A stretch of 15,506 nucleotides of DNA from JALHNI01 sp031367405 (GTDB lineage Bacteria > Acidobacteriota > Terriglobia > Bryobacterales > Bryobacteraceae). The position numbers were made by a program, and so were the translations under genes. Within the stretch, counting starts at the first letter, position 1, and the number at the start of each line of letters is the position of its first letter. The notes beneath the pieces were generated by a model, which was not told the DNA's origin, made no database searches, and worked only from the letters and a program-made list of their open reading frames with translations. Shown piece by piece: positions 1-7,253 of the stretch. The DNA lies in contig JANLPT010000216.1 in NCBI GenBank assembly GCA_031367405.1, forward strand, positions 1 to 15,506, written 5' to 3'.

Positions 1-59
1 GCTGTGGGGTGCATTTTTCAACCGCTAGAAGCACCCCACAGCTATCGCTGTGGGCTAGC
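1..59 (+). repeat. Two overlapping, mutually exclusive inverted repeats upstream of ispE
   Basis: GCTGTGGGGTGC (1-12) is the exact reverse complement of GCACCCCACAGC (31-42), giving a 12-bp stem with an 18-nt loop. The right arm also contains CCCACAGC (35-42), which pairs perfectly with GCTGTGGG (47-54) around a 4-nt loop. The arm at 35-42 can therefore pair either upstream or downstream, but not both. A GCTAG/CTAGC pair (24-28 and 55-59) flanks the second hairpin. No long T-run follows, so it is not a standard intrinsic terminator. It could be the 3' end of an upstream unit, a REP-like element, or an attenuator-like leader; the sequence left of the window is not visible. Confidence 0.6.
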
Positions 60-88
60 AGTCGTGTTTTGGTTAGGATGGCGCGGGC

Positions 89-1039
89 ATGAGCGGGATG
101 CTTTCGGTGAAGGCTTTTGCCAAGATCAATGTCGGGTTGAAGGTGCTCTACCGGCGGCCAGACAACTTCCACGAACTGCGGACCATCTTTCAGACGATCT
201 CTTTGGCGGATGACGTTGGCATTGGATGGCGGCGGCAAAGGAAGACCACCATTGTCCTCGAAGACCCTTGGGGTATTCCGGATAACCTGATGGTGCGGGC
301 GGCGCGGCTGGTGCTGGACGAGACGCGCGTGACGGGCGCCGTGTCGATGACGCTGAAGAAACGGATCCCGATGGGTGGCGGGTTGGGCGGCGGGTCAAGC
401 GATGCGGCGGCGGTTTTGCTGGGGCTGCCCGCGTTGATAGGGAAGACGATTGCCCCCGGACGGCTGGCGGAGTTGGCGCTGCAGTTAGGTGCCGATTTAC
501 CGTTCTTCTTAGAGGGAGGCACCGCGCTGGGCCTGGGACGTGGCGAGGAGCTCTACACTTTGCCCGATCTTCCTCAAACTAAAGGTGTTTTAGTGTGCCC
601 GGCGGTGCATGTTTCGACGGCGGACGCCTTCCAGAGCTTGGCCCGGGCAGCCTACGGTGAATTGACTTCGCCTCTGGGCTCTCGTATCCTAGAGGGGTTT
701 CAGGTTCTCGCCCGGACTGTGGCTGCTCGACGGCCGGCTGGTGGGTGCCCCGCGTCTGAATGGGCGGGCCTCTGCGAGAACGACTTTGAGCCAGCCGTAT
801 TCCGCCAGCATCCCCATCTCAAAAAGATCAAAAGGAAGTTGGTTCGGTTGGGTGCTATGCCGGCCGTGATGACTGGCAGCGGAGCAGCCCTATATGGGTT
901 CTTCGACACCCTCCGGGCAGCGGAGGCGGCGCAGAAATCGTTCTCCACGGAGTTAGTTTACCCGTTCTCACTGGTGAGCCGGCGGGTGTATACGGCGCAC
1001 TGGCGCAGGGCCATCGAGAGAGCTGGGACAAGAGAGTAA
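89..1039 (+). CDS. ispE: 4-diphosphocytidyl-2-C-methyl-D-erythritol kinase (IspE)
   Basis: Cytosolic GHMP-superfamily kinase that phosphorylates the 2-hydroxyl of CDP-methylerythritol with ATP, the fourth step of the non-mevalonate (MEP) isoprenoid pathway. The N-terminus has the AKIN signature with Lys12. The Gly-rich ATP loop PMGGGLGGGSSDAA lies at residues 94-107. GADLPFF with the likely catalytic Asp136 follows, and a late MTGSGAALYGFF motif is the third GHMP motif. At 316 aa it is a little longer than the E. coli enzyme (about 283 aa). The start at 89 has a GGTTAGGAT ribosome-binding-like stretch about 10 nt upstream; Met4 (98) is an alternative. The stop abuts the next ATG with no gap, so it is probably co-transcribed with prs. 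Identification is by motif and overall resemblance. Confidence 0.95.
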   Translation: MSGMLSVKAFAKINVGLKVLYRRPDNFHELRTIFQTISLADDVGIGWRRQRKTTIVLEDPWGIPDNLMVRAARLVLDETRVTGAVSMTLKKRIPMGGGLGGGSSDAAAVLLGLPALIGKTIAPGRLAELALQLGADLPFFLEGGTALGLGRGEELYTLPDLPQTKGVLVCPAVHVSTADAFQSLARAAYGELTSPLGSRILEGFQVLARTVAARRPAGGCPASEWAGLCENDFEPAVFRQHPHLKKIKRKLVRLGAMPAVMTGSGAALYGFFDTLRAAEAAQKSFSTELVYPFSLVSRRVYTAHWRRAIERAGTRE

Positions 1040-2029
1040 ATGGCCGCGCCTAAACCGCAACGGAACAGCCGGCCTTCGAGAGCAATGCGTTTCGATCGTC
1101 TGAAGATTATTACGGGCAACGCCAACCGCGGGTTGGCGGCGGAGATCGCCGATCGGCTGTTTGTCGATTTGGGCGATGCACGCGTGTCGAATTTTTCGGA
1201 CGGCGAGAGTTACATCCAAATTAAAGAAAACGTGCGCGGCGCGGACGTTTTTGTTATTCAGCCCACTTGCAATCCGGTGAACCATCATGTGATGGAACTG
1301 TTGCTGATTATCGACGCTTTGCGGCGCAGTTCAGCTGACCGCATTACGGCGGTGTTGCCTTATTTCGGCTATGCCCGGCAGGACCGTAAGGATCGGCCGC
1401 GGGTGCCGATTTCGGCGCGCCTGATGGCCAGCTTACTGGAGCGGGCGGGCGCTGACCGCATTCTGGCCTTGGACTTACATGCGGCGCAGATCCAAGGCTT
1501 CTTCGATATTCCCGTCGACCACCTCTTTGCGACCCCGGTGTTGATGGAGTATTACCGCAATCAGAATTTGGATGAGGTGACCGTGGTGTCGCCCGATGCG
1601 GGTGGCGTGGAGCGCGCCCGGGCTTTCGCCAAGCGGCTGAATGCGCCGTTGGCCATCATCGACAAACGCCGTGAAGAGGCCAATGTGGCCGAGGTGATGA
1701 ACATCATCGGCGATGTGCGAGGGCGCAAGTGCATCATGCTCGACGATTTGATCGATACGGCCGGTACGCTGGTGAAGGGTGCCGATGCGCTGTTTGCCGC
1801 GGGCGCGCAGAGCGTCTCGGCCTGTGCGACTCATGCGGTGCTTTCGGGCCCCGCCATTGAACGAATTGAAGCGTCTCGCTTAAGCGAGCTCGTGATTACA
1901 AACTCCATTCCCCTGCGGCCGGAAGCCGCGGCTTGTAGCCGGATTAAAGTGATGAGCGTGGCACCATTGTTGGCGCGCGCGATTCAATCGATCCATGGGG
2001 AAACTTCCATCAGCGTGCTGTTTGAGTAA
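1040..2029 (+). CDS. prs: Ribose-phosphate pyrophosphokinase (PRPP synthetase)
   Basis: Makes 5-phosphoribosyl-1-pyrophosphate from ribose 5-phosphate and ATP for purine, pyrimidine, NAD, His and Trp synthesis; cytosolic class I enzyme. Visible signatures are FSDGE near residue 53, the flexible-loop YFGYARQDRK, the metal-binding LDLHAAQIQGFF, VVSPDAGGVERA, and the PRPP-binding loop CIMLDDLIDTAGT. The ATG at 1040 directly follows the ispE stop. However, Met16 at 1085 aligns with the usual N-terminus (RFDRLKIITGNAN) and gives 314 aa, the standard family length, so 1085 is a strong alternative start and the first 15 residues may be untranslated. ispE-prs-rplY-pth is a frequent bacterial gene order. 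Nothing in the catalytic motifs is missing. Confidence 0.96.
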   Translation: MAAPKPQRNSRPSRAMRFDRLKIITGNANRGLAAEIADRLFVDLGDARVSNFSDGESYIQIKENVRGADVFVIQPTCNPVNHHVMELLLIIDALRRSSADRITAVLPYFGYARQDRKDRPRVPISARLMASLLERAGADRILALDLHAAQIQGFFDIPVDHLFATPVLMEYYRNQNLDEVTVVSPDAGGVERARAFAKRLNAPLAIIDKRREEANVAEVMNIIGDVRGRKCIMLDDLIDTAGTLVKGADALFAAGAQSVSACATHAVLSGPAIERIEASRLSELVITNSIPLRPEAAACSRIKVMSVAPLLARAIQSIHGETSISVLFE

Positions 2030-2072
2030 GCCGATGCCAGTAACAGAAATAATAGAAAGAGGGTAAGCAAAC

Positions 2073-2819
2073 ATGCGCAAAGATATTACGGTTGCGGCCG
2101 AGACGCGTTCGGCGCGGGGCAAGAATGAAATGAATCGCCTGCGGGTGAAGGGCTTGAGCCCTTCCGTGATTTACGGCGCGGGCGGCACCTCGGTGGCCAT
2201 CAGCGTGAACCCTAAGGACTTACATAAGATCCTGCATTCGGGCACCGGCCACAACACGATTTTCAATGTCGCCGTATCGGGCGGCGAGACGACGCCGGTG
2301 ATGATGGTGGATTGGCAGATGGATCCGATTACGGACAAATTGCTCCACACCGACTTACTGCGCATTGATTTGACGAAGCGCATCCGCGTGAAGGTGCCTA
2401 TCCACACTTCGGGCGACCCGATGGGCGTCAAAATTCAGGGCGGCCAGTACGAAATCATCAATCGCGAAATCGAGATTCGCTGCTTGCCGGATGACGTGCC
2501 GGAAGTGTTTGAATGGAACGTCAGCGCGATGGGCATTGGCGAAGCTTTGCGCGCCAGCGACATCGTGTTGAAAGAAGGCGCGGAGCTGGTTTCCGATCCG
2601 CGTCTGGTGATCTCGCACGTGGTAGCGGCGCGAGGCTCTGACGAGACCGCCGTCGCCGCCGAGGGCGAAGTGGAAGTGATCAAGAAGGGCAAGAAGGAAG
2701 ACGACGCGAAGGCCCCGGCGGCCAAGGCGGGCGCTCCGGCGGCTAAGGCGGGGGCTCCGGCAGCGAAGGCTCCGGCAGCGAAAGCCCCGGCGGCTAAGGC
2801 TCCGGCGAAGAAGAAGTAG
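2073..2819 (+). CDS. rplY: 50S ribosomal protein L25/TL5/Ctc with low-complexity C-terminal tail
   Basis: 5S rRNA-binding protein of the large subunit, long (TL5/Ctc) form. Residues 1 to about 92 are the L25 domain (AETRSARGKNEMNRLR, then SPSVIYGAGG). Residues about 95-185 form the TL5-type C-terminal beta domain, containing PIHTSGDPMGVK and EIRCLPDDVPE. From about residue 205 the chain turns into tandem Ala-Pro-Ala-Ala-Lys units (about seven AAK repeats) ending in Lys-Lys-Lys. The tail is basic and presumably disordered, and its DNA (2711-2816) is a degenerate GC-rich repeat prone to length change. A GAGGGT Shine-Dalgarno sequence sits 8-13 nt before the ATG. At 248 aa it is longer than typical Ctc proteins (about 200 aa) because of this tail. 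Confidence 0.95.
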   Translation: MRKDITVAAETRSARGKNEMNRLRVKGLSPSVIYGAGGTSVAISVNPKDLHKILHSGTGHNTIFNVAVSGGETTPVMMVDWQMDPITDKLLHTDLLRIDLTKRIRVKVPIHTSGDPMGVKIQGGQYEIINREIEIRCLPDDVPEVFEWNVSAMGIGEALRASDIVLKEGAELVSDPRLVISHVVAARGSDETAVAAEGEVEVIKKGKKEDDAKAPAAKAGAPAAKAGAPAAKAPAAKAPAAKAPAKKK

Positions 2820-2825
2820 TTCGCC

Positions 2826-3443
2826 ATGGCTTGGCTGGTGGCTGGTCTGGGTAACCCGGGGCCCGAGTATGAGCGCTCTCCGCACAATCTTGGGTTTCTG
2901 GCCGTAGACCGGTTTGCCGAACGTAACGGGATCCGCTTGACGCGGCCCGAAGCGCAAGCCTGGGTGGGTTTAGGGAAAGTAGGTTCCACTGACGTGGTGG
3001 TAGCCAAACCCCAGACCTTTATGAACCTGAGTGGCGGGTCAGTCAGAGTGCTGTTAGCGAAGTACTCCCTGCCACTCGAGAATTTGCTGCTCGTGTATGA
3101 CGAGCTCGCATTGCCATTTGGCCAGTTGCGGATTCGCCCGAAGGGGTCCGCGGCAGGTCACAATGGAGTGAGTAGTGTAATCCAGTCGGTGGGTTCGGAA
3201 GAATTCTGCCGGTTGCGAATTGGTTGCTCCGACACTAGTCGAACTGGCCCTAGTCGAACTGGGGGCCACAAGGGTGGCAAGGAGTATTTGCTTTCGCCGA
3301 TGCGGCGGGAGTTGGCAAAGGACCTGGACTCGATCCTGGATTTAGCAAGCCAGGCCATCGAGACCATTACCGCGAAAGGCGCCGAACAGGCCATGGCGAT
3401 TTTTAATCGTCGCGCCCCGAGCGAACCGGAAACAAACGGATGA
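2826..3443 (+). CDS. pth: Peptidyl-tRNA hydrolase
   Basis: Cleaves the ester bond of peptidyl-tRNA dropped by stalled ribosomes, recycling tRNA. The N-terminus has GLGNPGPEY with Asn10 and the catalytic His20 in SPHNLGF. Then come KPQTFMNLSGGSV, VYDELALPFGQ (site of the catalytic Asp) and GHNGVSSVIQSVGS, which includes the substrate-binding Asn. Length 205 aa is normal for the family (about 185-205). It begins 6 nt after rplY. Its stop overlaps the rpsF start by 4 nt (ATGA), implying translational coupling. An in-frame 15-bp tandem duplication at 3235-3264 duplicates the SRTG unit in the loop before the helix that normally contacts tRNA; it is absent from the family consensus as I remember it and is likely tolerated. 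Confidence 0.96.
   Translation: MAWLVAGLGNPGPEYERSPHNLGFLAVDRFAERNGIRLTRPEAQAWVGLGKVGSTDVVVAKPQTFMNLSGGSVRVLLAKYSLPLENLLLVYDELALPFGQLRIRPKGSAAGHNGVSSVIQSVGSEEFCRLRIGCSDTSRTGPSRTGGHKGGKEYLLSPMRRELAKDLDSILDLASQAIETITAKGAEQAMAIFNRRAPSEPETNG
3235..3264 (+). repeat. 15-bp in-frame tandem duplication inside pth
   Basis: CTAGTCGAACTGG occurs at 3235-3247 and again at 3250-3262, period 15, with the following two bases differing (CC versus GG). It encodes SRTGP-SRTGG. The near identity of the two units suggests a recent slippage event. Confidence 0.9.
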
Positions 3444-4084
3444 ATCGAATCTACGAAGAAATGTTCATCGTCCGCCCCGATGCGACGGACGAGGTGATCG
3501 ATCCCCTGTTGGAGATCATCACGAAAGAGGTTCTCTCGAAAGAGGGAACGATCGACAAAGTGGAAAAGTGGGGCAAGCGCCGCTTGGCCTACAAACTGGA
3601 AAAGCTCGATCACGGCTACTTTGTGCTGGTGCAGTTTAGCTGCCCGCCCTCGGCCGTGAAAGAAATCGAACGCCGCCTGCGGGTGCAGGATGCGGTGCTG
3701 AAGTTCATCACCGTGCGCATTGACGAACGCCTCAAGGTCGCCGAGAAGCGGAAGAAGAAAGCTGATAAGCGTGCGGCGCGTAAGCCCCCGCCCGTGCTGA
3801 TGCCGCCTTCGATGCCGCTGGTTCCGGGTGCGGCTGCACCGGCTGTTCCGGCTCCGGGTGCTCCGGCTCCCAATTCGCCAACTCCCAGCGCGCCAACTGC
3901 TGGCGGTCCGGCTCCTGGGGGTCCGGCTCCGGCTGCGCCCGCTGCGGATGCGGTTAGCCCGGAAGTGGTAGCGGCTCCGGCGGTGGAAGTTCCGGTGGTA
4001 GTAGCTCCCGTAGCTATAACTCCCGTGACCGAAACTCCGGCTCCGGCTGTTGAACCGGTTGCCGAGCCAACCCCGAAGCAATAA
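3440..4084 (+). CDS. rpsF: 30S ribosomal protein S6 with long Ala/Pro-rich C-terminal extension
   Basis: Small-subunit protein that pairs with S18 on the platform of the 30S subunit. Residues 1 to about 98 are a complete S6 fold: YEEMFIVRPDA, then VEKWGKRRLAYKLEKLDHGYF, then RVQDAVLKFITVRID. A Lys/Arg helix (about 99-115) leads into roughly 100 residues of nearly pure Ala, Pro, Val and Gly (117-214), without charge until the last few residues. Usual S6 proteins are 95-135 aa; this one is 214. Some bacterial S6 proteins carry C-terminal tails (E. coli S6 is glutamylated), but this one is unusually long. No stop codon or frame change separates tail from core, so it is one reading frame. It overlaps pth by 4 nt; rpsR follows 28 nt later. 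Confidence 0.95.
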   Translation: MNRIYEEMFIVRPDATDEVIDPLLEIITKEVLSKEGTIDKVEKWGKRRLAYKLEKLDHGYFVLVQFSCPPSAVKEIERRLRVQDAVLKFITVRIDERLKVAEKRKKKADKRAARKPPPVLMPPSMPLVPGAAAPAVPAPGAPAPNSPTPSAPTAGGPAPGGPAPAAPAADAVSPEVVAAPAVEVPVVVAPVAITPVTETPAPAVEPVAEPTPKQ

Positions 4085-4112
4085 GCAATGAGGATGAAAG
4101 GAAATAGCACCA

Positions 4113-4430
4113 ATGGCTGAAACACCCAAGGGCGGACGTCCCATCTCGGCTTCCATGCGGCCGACGGGCACGGACAAGGCGGTCATCACTGGCCGTAAGC
4201 AGTATCTGCGGCGCAAACGCGTCGCACGCATCTCCGACAAGCGGATTGGCGAGGTGGACTACAAAAACGTCGACCTGCTGCGGACATTTCTTACCGAACG
4301 CGGCAAGATTATTCCGCGCCGCATCACCAACGTCTCGGCGCGCGTCCAACGGCGCATCACCGAGGAAATCAAGCGGGCGCGTAACATCGCGTTGCTGCCG
4401 TTTGCGGGCAACCCGCATCAGCCGTACTAA
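4113..4430 (+). CDS. rpsR: 30S ribosomal protein S18
   Basis: Small-subunit platform protein, partner of S6. The core is recognisable from KQYLRRKRVARISDK onward, followed by VDYKNVDLLRTFLTERGKI, IPRRITNVSARVQRRI, and TEEIKRARNIALLPF. At 105 aa it is somewhat longer than E. coli S18 (75 aa) because of an N-terminal extension of about 25 residues (ETPKGGRPISASMRP), as seen in other phyla. An AAAGGAAAT ribosome-binding site precedes the ATG. It lies directly between rpsF and rplI with no ssb gene in between. Confidence 0.96.
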   Translation: MAETPKGGRPISASMRPTGTDKAVITGRKQYLRRKRVARISDKRIGEVDYKNVDLLRTFLTERGKIIPRRITNVSARVQRRITEEIKRARNIALLPFAGNPHQPY

Positions 4431-4442
4431 AAGGAGACCAAC

Positions 4443-4889
4443 ATGCAAATCATACTGCGTGAAGATATCGATAAGCTCGGCAACCGCGGCGATGTGCTGA
4501 AGGTGAAGGACGGTTACGCCCGGAACTTTTTGCTGCCTCGCCGGCTCGCGGTGAACGCCAACGAAAGCAATAAGAAGATCGTCGAGCAGGAGCGCCAGGC
4601 GCATCTGCGCAAGGAAGCGACGCTCAAGGGCCAAGCCGAAGAACTCGGCAAGCTGATGGCCAATCTCACCATCGTTATCAAGCAGAAGGCGGGCGAAAAC
4701 GACCATCTCTTCGGCTCGGTGACGGCGCAGGATATTGCCAACGCGCTCGAAGCTCAGAAGTACACGATCGACCGCAAGAAGATCGTGCTCGACGAACCCA
4801 TCAAACAACTCGGCGACTACAAAATCACCGTCAAGCTGCACAAGGACGTCTCCGTGGAGATTCCGGTGAGCGTGACGAAAGACGAGTAG
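4443..4889 (+). CDS. rplI: 50S ribosomal protein L9
   Basis: Large-subunit protein that binds 23S rRNA near the L1 stalk and restrains frameshifting. The N-terminal domain MQIILREDIDKLG and GYARNFLLPRRLA (the family signature) occupies residues 1 to about 45. A long charged connecting helix (about 45-75) and the C-terminal domain GSVTAQDIANAL to VSVEIPVSV follow. Length 148 aa is exactly typical. An optimal AAGGAGA Shine-Dalgarno at 4431-4437 lies 5 nt before the ATG and 12 nt after rpsR, consistent with high expression. It is the last gene of the ribosomal block. Confidence 0.97.
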   Translation: MQIILREDIDKLGNRGDVLKVKDGYARNFLLPRRLAVNANESNKKIVEQERQAHLRKEATLKGQAEELGKLMANLTIVIKQKAGENDHLFGSVTAQDIANALEAQKYTIDRKKIVLDEPIKQLGDYKITVKLHKDVSVEIPVSVTKDE

Positions 4890-4913
4890 GAGCCTTTCGG
4901 AAGTAGTATTCGT

Positions 4914-4948
4914 GGGCCGGGCGTTCTTTTAGGGCTCCCCGGCCCTTT
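4914..4948 (+). terminator. Probable intrinsic terminator after rplI
   Basis: GGGCCGGG (4914-4921) and CCCGGCCC (4938-4945) form a perfect 8-bp stem with a 16-nt loop, followed by TTT. It lies 24 nt after the rplI stop and before the SDR gene, where the ribosomal unit should end. The T-tract is short, so efficiency is uncertain. Confidence 0.6.
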
Positions 4949-4970
4949 CGCATTCACGAACGGAATTTTT

Positions 4971-5714
4971 ATGAGCTATTTCATGCTGACGGGCCAAGTG
5001 GCCATTGTGACGGGTGCCGCTTCCGGCATCGGCGAGGCGATTGCGCATCGTTTGGCGAAGGCCGGCGCGCGCGTCGTGATTGCCGACATCAATCTGGCGG
5101 GCGCGCAAGCCGTGGCCCACGCCATTCCTGGCGCGATGGCCGTCCAGGTGGACATCACCAGCCTGGTTTCCACCGATGCTTGCGTGGCCCAGGTACTGGC
5201 CGAAACGGGACGCATTGACATCCTCGTCAACAACGCCGGCATTGGCGGCAAGGCGGCACCCCTTTGGGAGCAGACGTCAGAGAATTGGAATGCCTGCGTC
5301 GCCGTGAACCTCACCAGCATCTTCAATTTTTGTAAGTCAGTGATTTCCACCATGCGCGAACGTAAGTACGGCCGCATCGTCAATATTGCTTCGATTGCGG
5401 GCAAAGAGGGCAATCCGAACATGATTCCGTATTCGGCCACCAAAGCCGGTGTGATTGGCCTGACGAAAGCGTTGGCTAAAGAAGTAGCGACCGAGGGCAT
5501 TACCGTAAACGCGGTGACTCCGGCGGTAGTGCGGACTAAGATTCTGGAACAATTAACACCGGAGCAGGTGGAGTATATGACGAGTAAGATCCCCATGCGC
5601 CGCACCGGCGAGCCCGAGGAGATTGCGGCGGTGGTGCATTATCTGGCCAGCCCGGATGCGAGCTTCGTGACGGGCCAAGTGGCCGATGCCAGCGGCGGGC
5701 GGGCGACTTACTAA
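4971..5714 (+). CDS. Short-chain dehydrogenase/reductase (SDR, NAD(P)-dependent)
   Basis: Classical SDR oxidoreductase of 247 aa. The Rossmann cofactor loop TGAASGIG is at residues 14-21. Asp39 at the end of beta-2 (VVIADIN) favours NAD(H) over NADP(H). NNAG is at 87-90, with Asn113, Ser141, Tyr154 and Lys158 (YSATK) forming the catalytic tetrad. The C-terminal ending GGRATY recurs in SDRs annotated as sugar-acid or 3-oxoacyl-ACP reductases, so the substrate cannot be fixed; a sugar-acid dehydrogenase or FabG-like reductase are both possible. The start at 4971 has a weak ACGGAA site upstream; Met5 is an alternative. It sits between the terminator-like hairpin and a HEAT-like gene whose start is one base after its stop. 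Confidence 0.9.
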   Translation: MSYFMLTGQVAIVTGAASGIGEAIAHRLAKAGARVVIADINLAGAQAVAHAIPGAMAVQVDITSLVSTDACVAQVLAETGRIDILVNNAGIGGKAAPLWEQTSENWNACVAVNLTSIFNFCKSVISTMRERKYGRIVNIASIAGKEGNPNMIPYSATKAGVIGLTKALAKEVATEGITVNAVTPAVVRTKILEQLTPEQVEYMTSKIPMRRTGEPEEIAAVVHYLASPDASFVTGQVADASGGRATY

Positions 5715-5715
5715 C

Positions 5716-7107
5716 ATGCTTCCCGCTTCGCAGTACGCCGCCACGCCCGTCTACACGCTGCTCGATGAGGCGGCCCAAGGCCGCATCGGGATCGACCAGC
5801 GCTGGCTGCACGCCATCCTCGACCGTGGGCCGGACTCGATTGAAGATATCGTGCGCTTCGGCTTGACACCGCAAGGCGAGAACCGCCTCGATTTAACCGA
5901 TGACTTGGTCGCTATGGTCCGCCACTTTCGCGATCCACGAGCCCTCAGTTACTTAACCGAAGTGGTGCGTCGCGACCCGACCGATGTGCCCGACGACTTG
6001 AACTTCGCCTTGCCCGCCTTCGGCACCGCCGCCGTTGACCCGCTGCTCAGTTTGGCGCAAGAGCTGGAAGAAGACCAGGCGGGCGAGGTGGCTTTTCTGC
6101 TGGCCGGTCTGGGCCAAAAGGGCGTGCGCGATCCCCGCATTCTGGAACTCTTACTCGACCGGCTGGTGTATGACATGCGCGATGGCGCGCTGTGTCTGGG
6201 CCTCTACGGCGACCCGGCAGCCATCCCAGCGATCGAGAAGCTGCTCGTCGAGATACCCCATGACAATCAGCTTCTGTTTGCGTTGAACGAATTGCGTGAG
6301 CCCAGCAAGGTGGAAGACGAACCCTTCGACATCTGGGCCTCGTACCCCGAAGTGTCGGCCCCCGATTTTAGCGTGATGGATGAGCCGGCGCGGCTGGAGA
6401 TTCTGCGCACCGGAACCGACGCGAGTGACCGCGCTGAGGCGGCCCATAGCTTCTTCACCGATGACATGTCGGATGAAGCGGTGGCGGGACTGCTGGTGGC
6501 GGCGCGCACGGATGCCGATGCCGAGGTGCGGGCCCGGGCCTGGGAGGCGGTAGCGTCGCATGAGGACACCGCCGAGGTCCGCCAGGAGTTGACGAAGCAG
6601 TTGAACGGCACCGGCGTCGATGCGCGGGAGCGGGCAGGCTGCTTAGTGGGCTTGGCGCTGCTGGATGCGCCGATTCACGATCAGGCAGTACTGCTGTATC
6701 AGAATCCGGACATTCGGCCCAAGGTACTCGAAGCGATGTGGCGTTCGCTGGACAAGCGCTTTGGTAAGTATTTCGTCAGTCATTTAGACGACCCGCATCT
6801 TGAGACACAGCGCATTGCGATCCGCGGTGTGGGCTACCTGCAGATGCGCGGCGAACTGGCGAAGCTGAAGGCCTTCTGGGGCGAGGAAGAGCTACGGGAA
6901 GACGCACTGTATGCTTTCGCGTTGGCGGCCCCGTCCGACCCTACGCCGAGTGCGTTACGCTCGCTGCTCAAACGCATGAATGCCGAGGCCAATCTTTCAG
7001 AAGATGAGACGGAACTCGTGATGCTTGCCTTGGACGAGCGTCTGCGGATGGCCGGTAAGAGCCCGGTATTTCGTCCGCTGGGGCCCGATGACGAAGACGA
7101 AGATTGA
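5716..7107 (+). CDS. HEAT-like repeat protein of unknown function
   Basis: A 463-aa soluble, acidic, helical protein with no signal peptide or membrane segment. From about residue 45 onward it is built of helix pairs of roughly 30-35 residues with the Asp-Pro-x-Ala/Ile turns typical of HEAT-like scaffolds, for example RDPRALSYLTEVV, YGDPAAIPAIEKLL, DADAEVRARAWEAVAS and DDPHLETQRIAIRGVGYL. No catalytic motif was seen. The C-terminus ends in a DDEDED acidic cluster. I chose ATG 5716, one base after the upstream SDR stop; an upstream in-frame ATG at 5686 would overlap the SDR and add only 10 residues. HEAT-like arrays usually serve as protein-protein scaffolds; the partner is unknown. Probably co-transcribed with the SDR gene. 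Confidence 0.85.
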   Translation: MLPASQYAATPVYTLLDEAAQGRIGIDQRWLHAILDRGPDSIEDIVRFGLTPQGENRLDLTDDLVAMVRHFRDPRALSYLTEVVRRDPTDVPDDLNFALPAFGTAAVDPLLSLAQELEEDQAGEVAFLLAGLGQKGVRDPRILELLLDRLVYDMRDGALCLGLYGDPAAIPAIEKLLVEIPHDNQLLFALNELREPSKVEDEPFDIWASYPEVSAPDFSVMDEPARLEILRTGTDASDRAEAAHSFFTDDMSDEAVAGLLVAARTDADAEVRARAWEAVASHEDTAEVRQELTKQLNGTGVDARERAGCLVGLALLDAPIHDQAVLLYQNPDIRPKVLEAMWRSLDKRFGKYFVSHLDDPHLETQRIAIRGVGYLQMRGELAKLKAFWGEEELREDALYAFALAAPSDPTPSALRSLLKRMNAEANLSEDETELVMLALDERLRMAGKSPVFRPLGPDDEDED

Positions 7108-7111
7108 TGGT

Positions 7112-7187
7112 TTTTGCAACATAATGCCGAATGTGCATAAAAGCGTGTCGCCCTACCCACAAAAAGGGCTATAAAGCGCTTCCGCTT
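7112..7187 (+). repeat. Small inverted repeats in the leader of the Fis-type gene
   Basis: TTTTGCA (7112-7118) and TGCATAAAA (7134-7142) form an imperfect palindrome. AAGCG-CTTC-CGCTT (7174-7187) is a 5-bp stem with a tetraloop. They lie in the 146-nt A+T-richer gap between the HEAT-like gene and the Fis-type regulator. They may be operator or leader structures. I could not fix a convincing -35/-10 pair, although TATAGA (7195-7200) and TGCTACACT (7201-7209) resemble -10 elements. Confidence 0.3.
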
Positions 7188-7253
7188 AGGTTAGTATAGA
7201 TGCTACACTCCAGAACAAAAACAAGATTAGGTCCGTGGGCCGGAGGGTGATTC

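Noticed and set aside
1..88. Possible tRNA, because of the strong hairpins and its position near ispE
   Set aside because: No cloverleaf, anticodon arm or TTC-containing T-arm can be built; the pairing is a simple shared-arm hairpin.
3158..4240. A 360-aa - strand open frame across pth and rpsF
   Set aside because: Arg/Ser/His-rich antisense of the low-complexity S6 tail; both + strand genes are certain.
4014..4841. A 275-aa - strand open frame across rpsR and rplI
   Set aside because: Antisense of two unambiguous ribosomal protein genes.
5686..5715. Upstream start for the HEAT-like protein
   Set aside because: It lies inside the SDR gene and adds only a Gly-rich decapeptide; the ATG at 5716, one base after the SDR stop, is more plausible.
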